From positions 4,030,001 to 4,094,000 of the forward strand of contig NC_015564.1 in the NCBI RefSeq assembly GCF_000214175.1: 64,000 nucleotides of DNA, in the 5' to 3' direction. The notes under the pieces were generated by a model that saw only the letters and a list, made by a program, of their open reading frames with translations, searched no databases and had not been told where the DNA came from. The position numbers and the translations under genes were made by a program. Shown piece after piece: positions 37,679-45,812 of the stretch. The stretch's first letter is position 1, and each line of letters begins with the position of its first letter. Origin of the DNA: Hoyosella subflava DQS3-9A1. Its GTDB lineage: Bacteria; Actinomycetota; Actinomycetes; Mycobacteriales; Mycobacteriaceae.

Positions 37679-38482
37679 TCAGTCGCCTGTGAAGCGGCCC
37701 GGCCGCTTCTCCATGAACGCGGCCAGCGCTTCCCGGTGGTCGTTGGAATGATGTGCGAGCGGCTGCATAGCGGCCGAAAGCTCCAGGAGGCTTTCTAGGC
37801 TCATCTTTTGGCCCTCACGCAACAGCTTTTTCGTCATTCTCAGTGCCTGCGGTGGGTTCTTCGCCACGCGTCCGGCAAGTTCACGCGCTTCGGCCATCAG
37901 TTCGTCTGGTGTGACGACCTTGGAGACGAGGCCCCATTCGAGTGCTGTGTGCGCATCGACCGCGTCGCCGGTGAATGCCATCTCAGCCGCACGCGCGTTG
38001 CCGACTGCCCGCGGCAATAGCCACGCCCCGCCGTCTCCCGGGATGATTCCGAGTTTGACGAAACTTTCCGCGAAGACCGCGGTATCGGCTGCGATGCGCA
38101 TGTCACACATCAGTGCGAGGTCACACCCAGCGCCGATAGCGGCGCCGTTGACGGCCGCGATGATGGGGACCTCACAGTGGTAGACCGCAAGGGGGATTCG
38201 CTGGATTCCCGATCGGTAGCCATTTCTCTGCTGGATTGGCGTGCCACCGAAAATCCCTTCGCGTTCAACCATGTGTTTAATGTTCCCGCCGGACGAGAAG
38301 CCCTTCCCCGCCCCAGTTAAGATGACGACCCGAGTGTCCATGTCGGCGTTGACCTCAGCGACCAGTTCAGTCAGGCGGTCCACCACCGTCTGATCCGAGA
38401 TGGGATTACGCTGCTCCGGCAGGTTCAGCGTCCATGTGGCGATGTGATCTGCCTTGGACGAGAGGACCGGCTGCTGCGACAT
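37679..38482 (-). CDS. Enoyl-CoA hydratase/isomerase (crotonase family)
   Basis: A 267-residue crotonase. NLPEQRNPISD begins the fold. LTGAGKGFSSGGNIKHM forms the first oxyanion strand, and AAVNGAAIGAGCDLALMCD the second. GIIPGDGGAWLLPRAVG follows where the second catalytic acid lies. The C-terminus AAFMEKRPGRF is typical. The ATG at 38482 fits the family N-terminus. It begins a second group of minus-strand genes beyond the tetR unit. Confidence 0.9.
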   Translation of the reverse strand: MSQQPVLSSKADHIATWTLNLPEQRNPISDQTVVDRLTELVAEVNADMDTRVVILTGAGKGFSSGGNIKHMVEREGIFGGTPIQQRNGYRSGIQRIPLAVYHCEVPIIAAVNGAAIGAGCDLALMCDMRIAADTAVFAESFVKLGIIPGDGGAWLLPRAVGNARAAEMAFTGDAVDAHTALEWGLVSKVVTPDELMAEARELAGRVAKNPPQALRMTKKLLREGQKMSLESLLELSAAMQPLAHHSNDHREALAAFMEKRPGRFTGD

Positions 38483-38504
38483 CACTGACCTTCCTGTCTG
38501 CGGA

Positions 38505-39374
38505 CTACGACCACGTGTGCAGTAGCGCTTGCAATTGCTCTGCGAGTTCACGCGGCGCGTCGAACATTACGTGGTGACCGCTGGAAGCCAACACCTGGTA
38601 GACGGCATCCGGCCCAAGCAGTTCTTGCGTGGCACGAAACACTTCGTCGCTGAGCACAGAGTTGCGCCCTGCACGAATAAGAGCAGCTGGGCAAGAGAGG
38701 GGTTTGCTGGCATCGTGCGGCCGCGCGAGCGCTGAGAAGATCGACGGATCGAACTTCCACGTCCAGCCTCGCTCCACGCGACGAACGGAACGGAGCCCCA
38801 CGTGCCGGGCCATGTAAGGCGCGATCCGGTCGAAGGTGCCTATCGGCTGGAACGCCGCAACCGCCGACTGCTGGTCACGATAGATACGGTTGTTGGTTGC
38901 CGCGATTTCGGCGAACCCTGATCTGCTGCCTGCCGAGGGAGGTTTCGCAAAACCGGAATCAAGGAAGGCGACACCGCCGAGAGAGTCGGTGTGCGCGGCG
39001 ACCTGGTAGGCAACTCGGCCGCCCATGCTGTGAGCAATGATCACGGGACGGGGTGCTGCGAACTCGCGCAGAACGGTGCGCACCTCGTCGGCCCACATCT
39101 CGTAGCTGTACGAGCGGCGATGCCCGCTATCGCCGTGGCCGCTCAGACTTAGCGCGATGACGCGGCGCGATTCGCACAGCAGCGGACCGATGTGATCCCA
39201 CCAGTTCGCGTTCGCAGCCACCCCATGGATGAGGAGAACGCCTGGCGCGCTGGCTGGGCCCCACGCACGAAAATTGATGTCGATGCCGTCGACTCGGACC
39301 TGCCCTACATCTACCGGCGTTTCCATCGCGCGCCGGAACCACTCAGGAGCACCGACTGTCTCCATACCACTCAT
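38505..39374 (-). CDS. Alpha/beta hydrolase
   Basis: A 289-residue alpha/beta-hydrolase-fold protein. GVLLIHGVAANANWWDHIG carries the HG oxyanion motif. LSLSGHGDSGHRRSY follows, the nucleophile is in IAHSMGGRVAYQV, and SGHHVMFDAP holds the catalytic His. It lies 22 bases upstream of the enoyl-CoA hydratase gene, so it may be a thioesterase or lipase for the same substrate class. Substrate unknown. The ATG at 39374 is preceded by AGGA; an alternative ATG lies three codons later. Confidence 0.85.
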   Translation of the reverse strand: MSGMETVGAPEWFRRAMETPVDVGQVRVDGIDINFRAWGPASAPGVLLIHGVAANANWWDHIGPLLCESRRVIALSLSGHGDSGHRRSYSYEMWADEVRTVLREFAAPRPVIIAHSMGGRVAYQVAAHTDSLGGVAFLDSGFAKPPSAGSRSGFAEIAATNNRIYRDQQSAVAAFQPIGTFDRIAPYMARHVGLRSVRRVERGWTWKFDPSIFSALARPHDASKPLSCPAALIRAGRNSVLSDEVFRATQELLGPDAVYQVLASSGHHVMFDAPRELAEQLQALLHTWS

Positions 39375-39390
39375 CCGTCCTGGCTGGTCG

Positions 39391-40341
39391 TCACGGCAAC
39401 GGCGCGCCGCGCGCGGTGATCCACAGCTCGTACCATTCCTCGTGGCTCAACTCCGGCGCGCGCTCAACCGCGTCCCGGCAACTGCGTATCCGGTCCGGAC
39501 GCGCGCTGCCAATAACCGGCTCGATGCGTGCAGGGTGCCGCTGCAGCCACCACAGCAAGATTGTTTCAGGAGTCGTACCCTTCGACTCAGCTAGCTTCTC
39601 CACCAGTTGAGCGGTTTCATGCTCGGCCGTCGTGCTCTGAAGCCCGCTGTACTTTCCCTGGGCGAGCGAGGCCCAGGCCTGCAACCGGATTCCGTGCATC
39701 CTGCAATGTTCGAGGGTGCCATTCGGAAAACCCACTTCCGTCGCGTGGGTGGTATTGACGAGCACCCCTAGTTCGAGCCAGTCGCGGCGGTGCAGGCTCA
39801 TTTCCAGCTGGTTCACAACGAGCGGTAACTCCAGGTGCGACTGCAACAGGGCGATTTGTGGAGCGTCCATGTTCGATACGCCGAACTGTCGCACCATTCC
39901 CTGACTATGCAGCGACGTGAGTGTTTCGGCGATCTCGCTGGGATCGGCGAGCGGGTCGGGGCGATGCAGGAGGAGGGTATCGATCACGTCGGTGCGGAGC
40001 CTCGTCAGGCTTTCCTCGACGCTCGTGCGGATATGGTTCCCCCGCAGGTCATACATGCCCGCCCGGTGCGCGTCCGCGAGGCGGATCCCACATTTGGTCT
40101 GAATCTCGATCTGCCCACGCAGCGACGGGTTCCGTCCCAGCAACTCACCGAACACCGCCTCTGATTTGCCTCTGCGGTAGATGTCCGCATGGTCGAAGGT
40201 GGTGATGCCAATCTCGAGCGCTGCTTCTACCGCCGCTTCAGCGTGCGTAACCTCAGCTGATCCGTAGTCTTCCGCGTTCCAGTCCCCACCGAGACCCATA
40301 CATCCGTAAAGCGGCCGCGCTGCTCCCGCCTTCGCACTCAT
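39391..40341 (-). CDS. Aldo/keto reductase (YdhF-like)
   Basis: A 316-residue NADPH-dependent reductase of the AKR superfamily. FDHADIYRRGKSEAVFGELL supplies the catalytic Asp and Tyr. KCGIRLAD supplies the Lys, and DTLLLHRPDPL the His. The cofactor end is PVIGSARPDRIRSC. The N-terminus is short and the branch resembles E. coli YdhF. Physiological substrate unknown. It lies 3 bases after the cyclase gene and 16 bases before the hydrolase gene, in one tight minus-strand run. Confidence 0.9.
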   Translation of the reverse strand: MSAKAGAARPLYGCMGLGGDWNAEDYGSAEVTHAEAAVEAALEIGITTFDHADIYRRGKSEAVFGELLGRNPSLRGQIEIQTKCGIRLADAHRAGMYDLRGNHIRTSVEESLTRLRTDVIDTLLLHRPDPLADPSEIAETLTSLHSQGMVRQFGVSNMDAPQIALLQSHLELPLVVNQLEMSLHRRDWLELGVLVNTTHATEVGFPNGTLEHCRMHGIRLQAWASLAQGKYSGLQSTTAEHETAQLVEKLAESKGTTPETILLWWLQRHPARIEPVIGSARPDRIRSCRDAVERAPELSHEEWYELWITARGAPLP

Positions 40342-40344
40342 CAG

Positions 40345-41355
40345 TTATTCACACCCTCCGGGCACAGTACGTGCGAGAACGCTCGGTGTGACGACGCCGA
40401 CGCCCCTGATATTGCGCCGAGCACAAGTCTTAGCGGTATACATGTCAGTCTGCTCGACAGCCGCAGCCGTGGCCTCGTCAACAAGCACCGTACCGGGGTC
40501 TGCCTGCTCGGTCAGCCTGCTTGCCACGTTGACTGGCTGACCGAAAATGTCACCAAGCCTGGACACGACTTCACCCGTTGCCATCCCTACCCGCACGTCG
40601 GGAAGATCATTCTGGCCTGAGATCGCGGCGCTCAATTGGGTCGCGATGTCAGCACCCTGCCCTGGACTGTCCGCTGCGAAGAGGATGGCGTCGCCAATCA
40701 TCTTGATAACGCGGCCCCGGTTGCGCAGGACGATATCCATAGCGACAAGTTCAAACCTTGTGACGAGCCGCGCGAGTTCGTCGGCACTCAGCGTTCTTAC
40801 GAGCGACGTAAACGAAACCATGTCCGCGAACCCGACGGTCAGAGGCAGCTTTTGCGCATCCTCCGACATGCGGCCGAGTCGCCACGCCGCGATCGCTGAC
40901 AGTTGGCGGCGCCACGCGTACAACACGATGCTGTCGAGGTCGTTGATGTGGTCAGCGATGAAATCCATCGCGGTTCGCACGCTTTCAGCGGCGCCGGCCT
41001 CATTTCGCCGTGCCGCGCGATCCTCCATGGCGATCACCTGCCAGCTCGCCAGGCGCGACATGTGGTGACCGAGGGCACGAAGCAAACTGGAACTGAGGTC
41101 TTCGCCCGGCTTCGCACCCGCCTCGAGGCGCGCAAGGATCGCCAGGGCTTGAACATCTGCGGAGGTGAAGACTTGTTCGTCAGCTGCGGGCTCGGCGAAT
41201 CCGAGTGCGCGCCAGAGCCGCAAAGCTTGCTCCGCGGTGACGCCCGCAGCGTCGGACAGCTCTGCCAGCGTCATGCCCTGCGACGCACCCAGGAGACGAT
41301 GCAGCATGGCCTGACCGCCGCCAGGTGGCATGCCATCGTTCATCTGTTCCACCAT
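40345..41355 (-). CDS. Class III adenylate cyclase with N-terminal autoregulatory domain (Rv2212-like)
   Basis: A 336-residue soluble cyclase. Residues about 25-140 form an N-terminal regulatory domain opening with a MerR-like helix-turn-helix (MTLAELSDAAGVTAEQALRL). Residues about 170-325 form the cyclase homology domain: VGFADMVSFTSL (first metal Asp), VIKMIGDAILF (substrate Lys and second metal Asp) and PVNVASRLTEQA (transition-state Asn and Arg). All catalytic positions are present, so the enzyme should be active. In mycobacterial relatives the N-terminal domain is an autoinhibitory pH or lipid sensor. It should feed the Crp/GlxR-type cAMP regulator. Confidence 0.88.
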   Translation of the reverse strand: MVEQMNDGMPPGGGQAMLHRLLGASQGMTLAELSDAAGVTAEQALRLWRALGFAEPAADEQVFTSADVQALAILARLEAGAKPGEDLSSSLLRALGHHMSRLASWQVIAMEDRAARRNEAGAAESVRTAMDFIADHINDLDSIVLYAWRRQLSAIAAWRLGRMSEDAQKLPLTVGFADMVSFTSLVRTLSADELARLVTRFELVAMDIVLRNRGRVIKMIGDAILFAADSPGQGADIATQLSAAISGQNDLPDVRVGMATGEVVSRLGDIFGQPVNVASRLTEQADPGTVLVDEATAAAVEQTDMYTAKTCARRNIRGVGVVTPSVLARTVPGGCE

Positions 41356-41432
41356 TTGGTCCGGACAATCTAGTACTTGAGAGTCTAAGGGGCGTTTCGT
41401 ACCAGGAGCCGAACAAATGGCGCGAGAGGGCG

Positions 41433-42284
41433 TTAGACGAACTCAACCACGACGGACGTAAAGGAATCGTTGTCGTCTCCTGGGGCCGTGTGAGCAGCAC
41501 CGTCGAGTTCGATGTACTGGGCGCTCGGTACGGCCTCCAGGAACCGGCGTGCGCTGTGGCGGCTCACCACGTCCGAGATCGCACCGCGAATCAGGAGCAG
41601 CGGAATGCGAAGGTTCGCTGCCTTCAGTTCAATGTCGTTTGCCTGCTCAGCGGGGTCGTCCATCGGCTCCTGAACAAAGCGCGGATCCCAGTGCCAATAC
41701 CAGCGCCCATTGTCACGCTGGCGCAGATTGCGCTGGAGCCCGTCAAGGTTTGACGGGCGTGTCCGGTGCGGCATGTAGTCCGCGATCGCGTCAGCAGCAT
41801 CCTCGAGCCTCGCGAACCCGTCGAGGTGGCGGAGCATGAAGTCGCGCACGCGGAGGCCGCCTTTACGCTCCATTCGCGGCACAATATCGACCAGTACCAG
41901 TTTGCGGACCAGGTCGTTGCCCACCTCGTCCGCGACGAGTATCCCCGTCAGCCCACCTAGACTCGCGCCGACAATCACCACCGGCTCGTCGAGCTGACGG
42001 ATGACCGATACGACGTCCGCAGCGAACAGTTCCAGACTGTACAAAGCGCTGCCGGTCGCCCACTCACTGTCACCGTGGCCACGCGCGTCAAGAGCGATCA
42101 CCCGGAGGTTGCGTGCGGCTAGCCGCTCACCGGTGCCCTTCCACGAGTGCCGCGTCTGTCCACCACCGTGCAGGAGCAAAACGAGTGGGCGCCCTTTATC
42201 ACCCCACTCGTCCCCGGCGAGTCTGAGTCCGCCATGCCCAGTGAATGAGACTGGTCGCGGATCCAGGGTCTCGGTGCGATTCAT
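41433..42284 (-). CDS. Alpha/beta hydrolase
   Basis: A 283-residue alpha/beta-hydrolase-fold protein. LVLLLHGGGQTRHSW has the oxyanion motif, and ALDARGHGDSEW follows. The nucleophile is in IVGASLGGLTGIL, and ELDGAAHTAPGDDND holds the His. The WYWHWDPRF segment in the cap is common in haloperoxidase/esterase-like members. The ATG at 42284 has a strong GAGGAGA site; the frame extends to 42368 but without need. Substrate unknown. It lies 77 bases upstream of the cyclase gene. Confidence 0.85.
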   Translation of the reverse strand: MNRTETLDPRPVSFTGHGGLRLAGDEWGDKGRPLVLLLHGGGQTRHSWKGTGERLAARNLRVIALDARGHGDSEWATGSALYSLELFAADVVSVIRQLDEPVVIVGASLGGLTGILVADEVGNDLVRKLVLVDIVPRMERKGGLRVRDFMLRHLDGFARLEDAADAIADYMPHRTRPSNLDGLQRNLRQRDNGRWYWHWDPRFVQEPMDDPAEQANDIELKAANLRIPLLLIRGAISDVVSRHSARRFLEAVPSAQYIELDGAAHTAPGDDNDSFTSVVVEFV

Positions 42285-42499
42285 ATCGTTCTCCTCATCG
42301 GCGGCAGGAACCCAGTGCTTCACGACCGGTAGTGCAACGTCATTCGAGATTCCCACACCATGACGCAAATTTCACATTCAGGCCGTTGATGCCCGACCTC
42401 ACCAATTCGTACCCTTCGTCCTGCTCCGAGCGCTAGTATCGGGCAATCCGGCCGCTGCGGTCCGGCGTGGCACCGTTTGACGGGAATGGGAGTACGGCG

Positions 42500-42634
42500 A
42501 TGTTTTTTCCGTATACAGCCGAACAGGCATTCCAGCTCGGTCAGTTCATCGCCTGGGCACTCTGCGAGTTCGGGCCGCTACTGATGCTGCCATGCGGTGG
42601 AGTGGTGCCCTTTGTGCCGCCGCCCCTCTCCTGA
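42500..42634 (+). CDS. Putative 44-residue small hydrophobic protein
   Basis: The ATG at 42500 follows GGGAG at 42488-42492 with 7 bases between. It encodes 44 residues with an amphipathic start (FFPYTAEQAFQLGQF), a hydrophobic middle (IAWALCEFGPLLMLPCGGVV) and a Pro-rich end. Two Cys are present. A TAGTAT hexamer at 42434-42439 could be its -10 box. It lies alone in a 476-base gap between a divergent hydrolase and the S13 carboxypeptidase, a region with no other gene candidate. No homologue is known to me. Confidence 0.45.
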   Translation: MFFPYTAEQAFQLGQFIAWALCEFGPLLMLPCGGVVPFVPPPLS

Positions 42635-42760
42635 TGTAACTGGTCCGGAGTCAGCGATAGCTGGCTTGCGGACGGTTGGATCAAGTAAGTAACTGACCTG
42701 CCCTTCCCCGAGATGGGTTAAAGCCGCACGTGATCAGCCCTCTCGGTGCGAAGATGACGT

Positions 42761-44338
42761 ATGTGCCTTCGTAACCGGCTAGGCTTTATCGCGCTGATTT
42801 CTGCTCTCGTTGCCACGTCGTGCACGACCACCGACGACGAGTCGCCGCCCGCGTCATCCGACCTTCCATCCGACGCTGTCGAAATCATGTCCAGCGATCC
42901 TTATGCTGCGGGGCGGTGGTCATACCTCGTGCTAGATCCAGATGACGGGCGAGTCATCTACAGCAACCTCGCTGACGAGTTTTTCTTCCTCGCATCGATC
43001 TCGAAAGAATTCACCGTCTCGACGGTATTCGATGATCTGGGTTCGTCCACTACCCTCACAACACCGGTCTACAGCACTGTCGAGCCCGACGACGGAACAC
43101 TCACCGGTGATCTGATTCTGGTCGCGTCGGGAGATCTCGCCCTGGGAGGACGCGGAGCGCTCGAGGGGCAGTTCAGATTCACTGAAGGAGCGGTCGACCA
43201 CGTGTACGCCGACGTCATCCCAGGCGCAGTGTTGCCGGAGGACGATCCACTCGCCGGACTAGATGCCCTGGCCCAGCAGATCGCGGACTCCGGCATCACC
43301 GAGGTCGATGGCGACGTGCTCATCGACGCCCGGCTGTGGGAGGTACTCGAGGCCCAAGAAGGACCCGTGCCGCCGATTTTCGTCAACGACAATCTGCTTG
43401 ACATCGAAGTAAATCCAGGAGCATCAGGCGAGCCAGCCAGCCTGCGCATGGTCCCCGAAACCGGGGCCTTCACCCTCGAAAATTCGGTTGAGACCGCTGA
43501 AGAAGGAGCCAGTGCCAACCTGGAAGTATCTGTTGACCCGGAAAACTCGCGCGTGTTGCAGGTCAGCGGATCTATACCACCTGGAGACCCTGCGCTGACT
43601 GTGTACCGGATTCCTGACGCCGAATCCTGGGCACGAACCCTATTCATTGAGGCGCTCGAAAGAGCGGGCATTTCGGTGAGCACTGATGCGCTGGCAGCGA
43701 ACGATGCCACTGCGTTGCCCGATGCCTCCACCTACTCCGACGATCGAGAGGTCGCGTCGATCGAATCGGCACCGCTAGGGCAGATGGGCGGAATGATTCT
43801 GGCCACCAGCTACAACACCGGCGCCAACGCGTTTCTCTGCCTCCTCGCCACTGAGGCAGGATCGACCGACTGCGATGACGGCTTGCCAGCGATCAGAGAG
43901 CTCGCCGAGTCGGCGGGGATCGATCCGTCGCACGTAGTCCTCGTCGATGGCCAAGGAGGCGATCCCGCATCTGCTACGCCCGAGGCAGTTGTCCAGCTGC
44001 TCGACTACATTCAAGATCAGCAGTGGGGCGATACGTTCGCCGAAGGCCTTCCAAATTTGGGTGAGCGCGGATCTCTTGGGATAACCGGACAGGACAGCCC
44101 TGCCAGAGGAAAGGTGCGAGGTAAGACCGGCACCAAGGCTGAGGGCGTCCCCGCGACTGAACAGCTCTTCTTTTCAGTCCAGGGGCTAGCAGGATACCTC
44201 GACATCGGTAACGGCAAGAACGTTCTTTTCGTCGTCGCGGTCTCCAATGCGCTCTTCCCGAGTGTTGATGGGATTTTCCAGGTCAACGAAGACGTCGCGG
44301 GTGTGGCGGCCGCTTTCCAGCAGGAGTTAGAGGAATAG
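42761..44338 (+). CDS. D-alanyl-D-alanine carboxypeptidase/endopeptidase, PBP4/S13 family, probable lipoprotein
   Basis: A 525-residue exported penicillin-binding protein. The N-terminus RNRLGFIALISALVATSC is a signal peptide ending in Cys21, a relaxed lipobox. Catalytic motifs are S79-I-S-K82 (SxxK), S-Y-N in ATSYNTGANAF (SxN) and K-T-G in VRGKTGTKAEG. LILVASGDLALGG is typical of S13 (GDP replaced by GDL). Acidic composition suits a surface protein. It is the second carboxypeptidase here; the first is of the S11 type. It trims or cleaves peptidoglycan cross-links. Confidence 0.88.
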   Translation: MCLRNRLGFIALISALVATSCTTTDDESPPASSDLPSDAVEIMSSDPYAAGRWSYLVLDPDDGRVIYSNLADEFFFLASISKEFTVSTVFDDLGSSTTLTTPVYSTVEPDDGTLTGDLILVASGDLALGGRGALEGQFRFTEGAVDHVYADVIPGAVLPEDDPLAGLDALAQQIADSGITEVDGDVLIDARLWEVLEAQEGPVPPIFVNDNLLDIEVNPGASGEPASLRMVPETGAFTLENSVETAEEGASANLEVSVDPENSRVLQVSGSIPPGDPALTVYRIPDAESWARTLFIEALERAGISVSTDALAANDATALPDASTYSDDREVASIESAPLGQMGGMILATSYNTGANAFLCLLATEAGSTDCDDGLPAIRELAESAGIDPSHVVLVDGQGGDPASATPEAVVQLLDYIQDQQWGDTFAEGLPNLGERGSLGITGQDSPARGKVRGKTGTKAEGVPATEQLFFSVQGLAGYLDIGNGKNVLFVVAVSNALFPSVDGIFQVNEDVAGVAAAFQQELEE

Positions 44339-44377
44339 CGTCGGCGACAACTGCTCGCCGCGATCCGGTCGACAAGG

Positions 44378-44497
44378 GCCACGCTGACGCGCGCGAACAC
44401 GAACGGCCTTGTGGAGTGGACCATGCTGCGCCGGTACTTCCCGAAGGGCACCGATCCATCCAGGTGGACCGCCCAGGACCTCGAAGCCGCCACCTAA
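44378..44497 (+). pseudogene. IS30-family transposase C-terminal remnant
   Basis: Read from 44378, the frame ends in ANTNGLVEWTMLRRYFPKGTDPSRWTAQDLEA before TAA at 44495-44497, in segments that match the conserved NENTNGLLRQYFPKGTD end of IS30 transposases. About 35 residues remain; the catalytic DDE core is absent and the upstream part has no further similarity. It sits right after the S13 gene stop. No terminal repeats were found. Confidence 0.7.
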
Positions 44498-44533
44498 AAC
44501 AGCTTGGCCTTGCATCGAGCGGTTGACCTCGCC

Positions 44534-45775
44534 CTAGCTCTTTGTTGCGCGGCGCGTGAAAATCTGTAAAACGAGTGCACCGAAAAACCCCGCAACCAGT
44601 GGTGAAGCGAACAGCAGGAACTGGCCAGCGCCCTCGAGCATGACGTGCAGGGAGGTCTGGACCTCACCGATTCCACCATAGGCCGTCCAGCCGAAGCTTC
44701 TCGGTGGAAACTGAGTGAACACCGCTGCGACTGGTCCCGCAAACAATGCCGCGGCCCCCAGGACGGTGGGTAGCGGCCGCGTGGGAATCGCCGACGCGAC
44801 CGCGTAACCAGCTGACGCGGCGAATGCGAACAGGAACACAACCCAGTAGGTGTCCTCCACTCCTGCGACAGCAGTGCCAATCGATACGAGGACGAGCGCG
44901 CCGACTCCGGCGAAGATATTTCCGTACCAGTGCGCCAGAAGCACTCCGGCGAGCACGCAAACGGCAAGGAGCCCAGCACTGGTCACATTGAGCATCCAGC
45001 CAGCACTGATCAGCGGCAGCGCTGTTCCGGCGACGACCATCGAGACGATGAGGAACCTGCCTGCACCGCTGCCCAGCCACAGCGCGATCGCACACGTCAG
45101 CAGGACCGCGAGGACCATCCCTGCGATCGGTACCCAATCTGAGTGGAACGGCGCCACCTGTCTGAAGATCACACCTGTGAGCGCGAGGAGGGCAGCGCCT
45201 GCCACGATGCGCCGATCTCCGTCGCTCACCGTCGGTGCCGGTTTGACCAGCGCAGCAACAAGCAGCGTCGCGATGATGACTCCAGCGATACCGAGCACGA
45301 CCCAGTTCGTCGTGTCAGTCGCACCGAGGTAGTCCGCGTACCGGCGCGGCCGATTCGTATCAACGCGCGCAATCACCATCGCGACAAAGCCAGTGACGAT
45401 TCCCGCAAGCACCGCAGTTCGGTGCACTGGGTCTGCGGGGCGAACCGAGAAGACTGCCGCGAGAAAAACACCTACTGCGATGCCACCGAATACTATTCGG
45501 GCGCTGCCGCTGAGCAGGGCCTGGATCACGATCAGCGAGCCACCCGAGCCAGCGAGGGCCGCTGCACTTGCCCAGATGTTTCGCCCCGCCAGTAGCTGCG
45601 CGACGGTGACGCCCGTGACGAGAACTGCCACACCTGCACCGGGCGCGGAGTCTGGTGACATGAGTGTCCCGCTGTCCACGACGGTGCCGTCGTATTGCCA
45701 CTGGGGCTGCACGAGCAGCGTTACGGCTAAAAGGCCTGCAAGCCATGCTGCCACCCGTGACATCACTATTCGCAT
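44534..45775 (-). CDS. Polytopic membrane protein of unknown function
   Basis: A 413-residue protein with about 11-12 hydrophobic helices covering nearly all its length, for instance VIIATLLVAALVKP and the late LFASPLVAGFFGALVLQI. The N-terminus resembles a signal anchor followed by a short exported segment (QPQWQYDGTVVDSGTL). I do not recognise a family; composition is that of a permease-like or channel-like protein. It follows dnaE2 on the same strand with a 37-base gap. Confidence 0.75.
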   Translation of the reverse strand: MRIVMSRVAAWLAGLLAVTLLVQPQWQYDGTVVDSGTLMSPDSAPGAGVAVLVTGVTVAQLLAGRNIWASAAALAGSGGSLIVIQALLSGSARIVFGGIAVGVFLAAVFSVRPADPVHRTAVLAGIVTGFVAMVIARVDTNRPRRYADYLGATDTTNWVVLGIAGVIIATLLVAALVKPAPTVSDGDRRIVAGAALLALTGVIFRQVAPFHSDWVPIAGMVLAVLLTCAIALWLGSGAGRFLIVSMVVAGTALPLISAGWMLNVTSAGLLAVCVLAGVLLAHWYGNIFAGVGALVLVSIGTAVAGVEDTYWVVFLFAFAASAGYAVASAIPTRPLPTVLGAAALFAGPVAAVFTQFPPRSFGWTAYGGIGEVQTSLHVMLEGAGQFLLFASPLVAGFFGALVLQIFTRRATKS

Positions 45776-45812
45776 ACCCCGACGCTAACCATGGTGTGAT
45801 CGTCTCGCTTGC

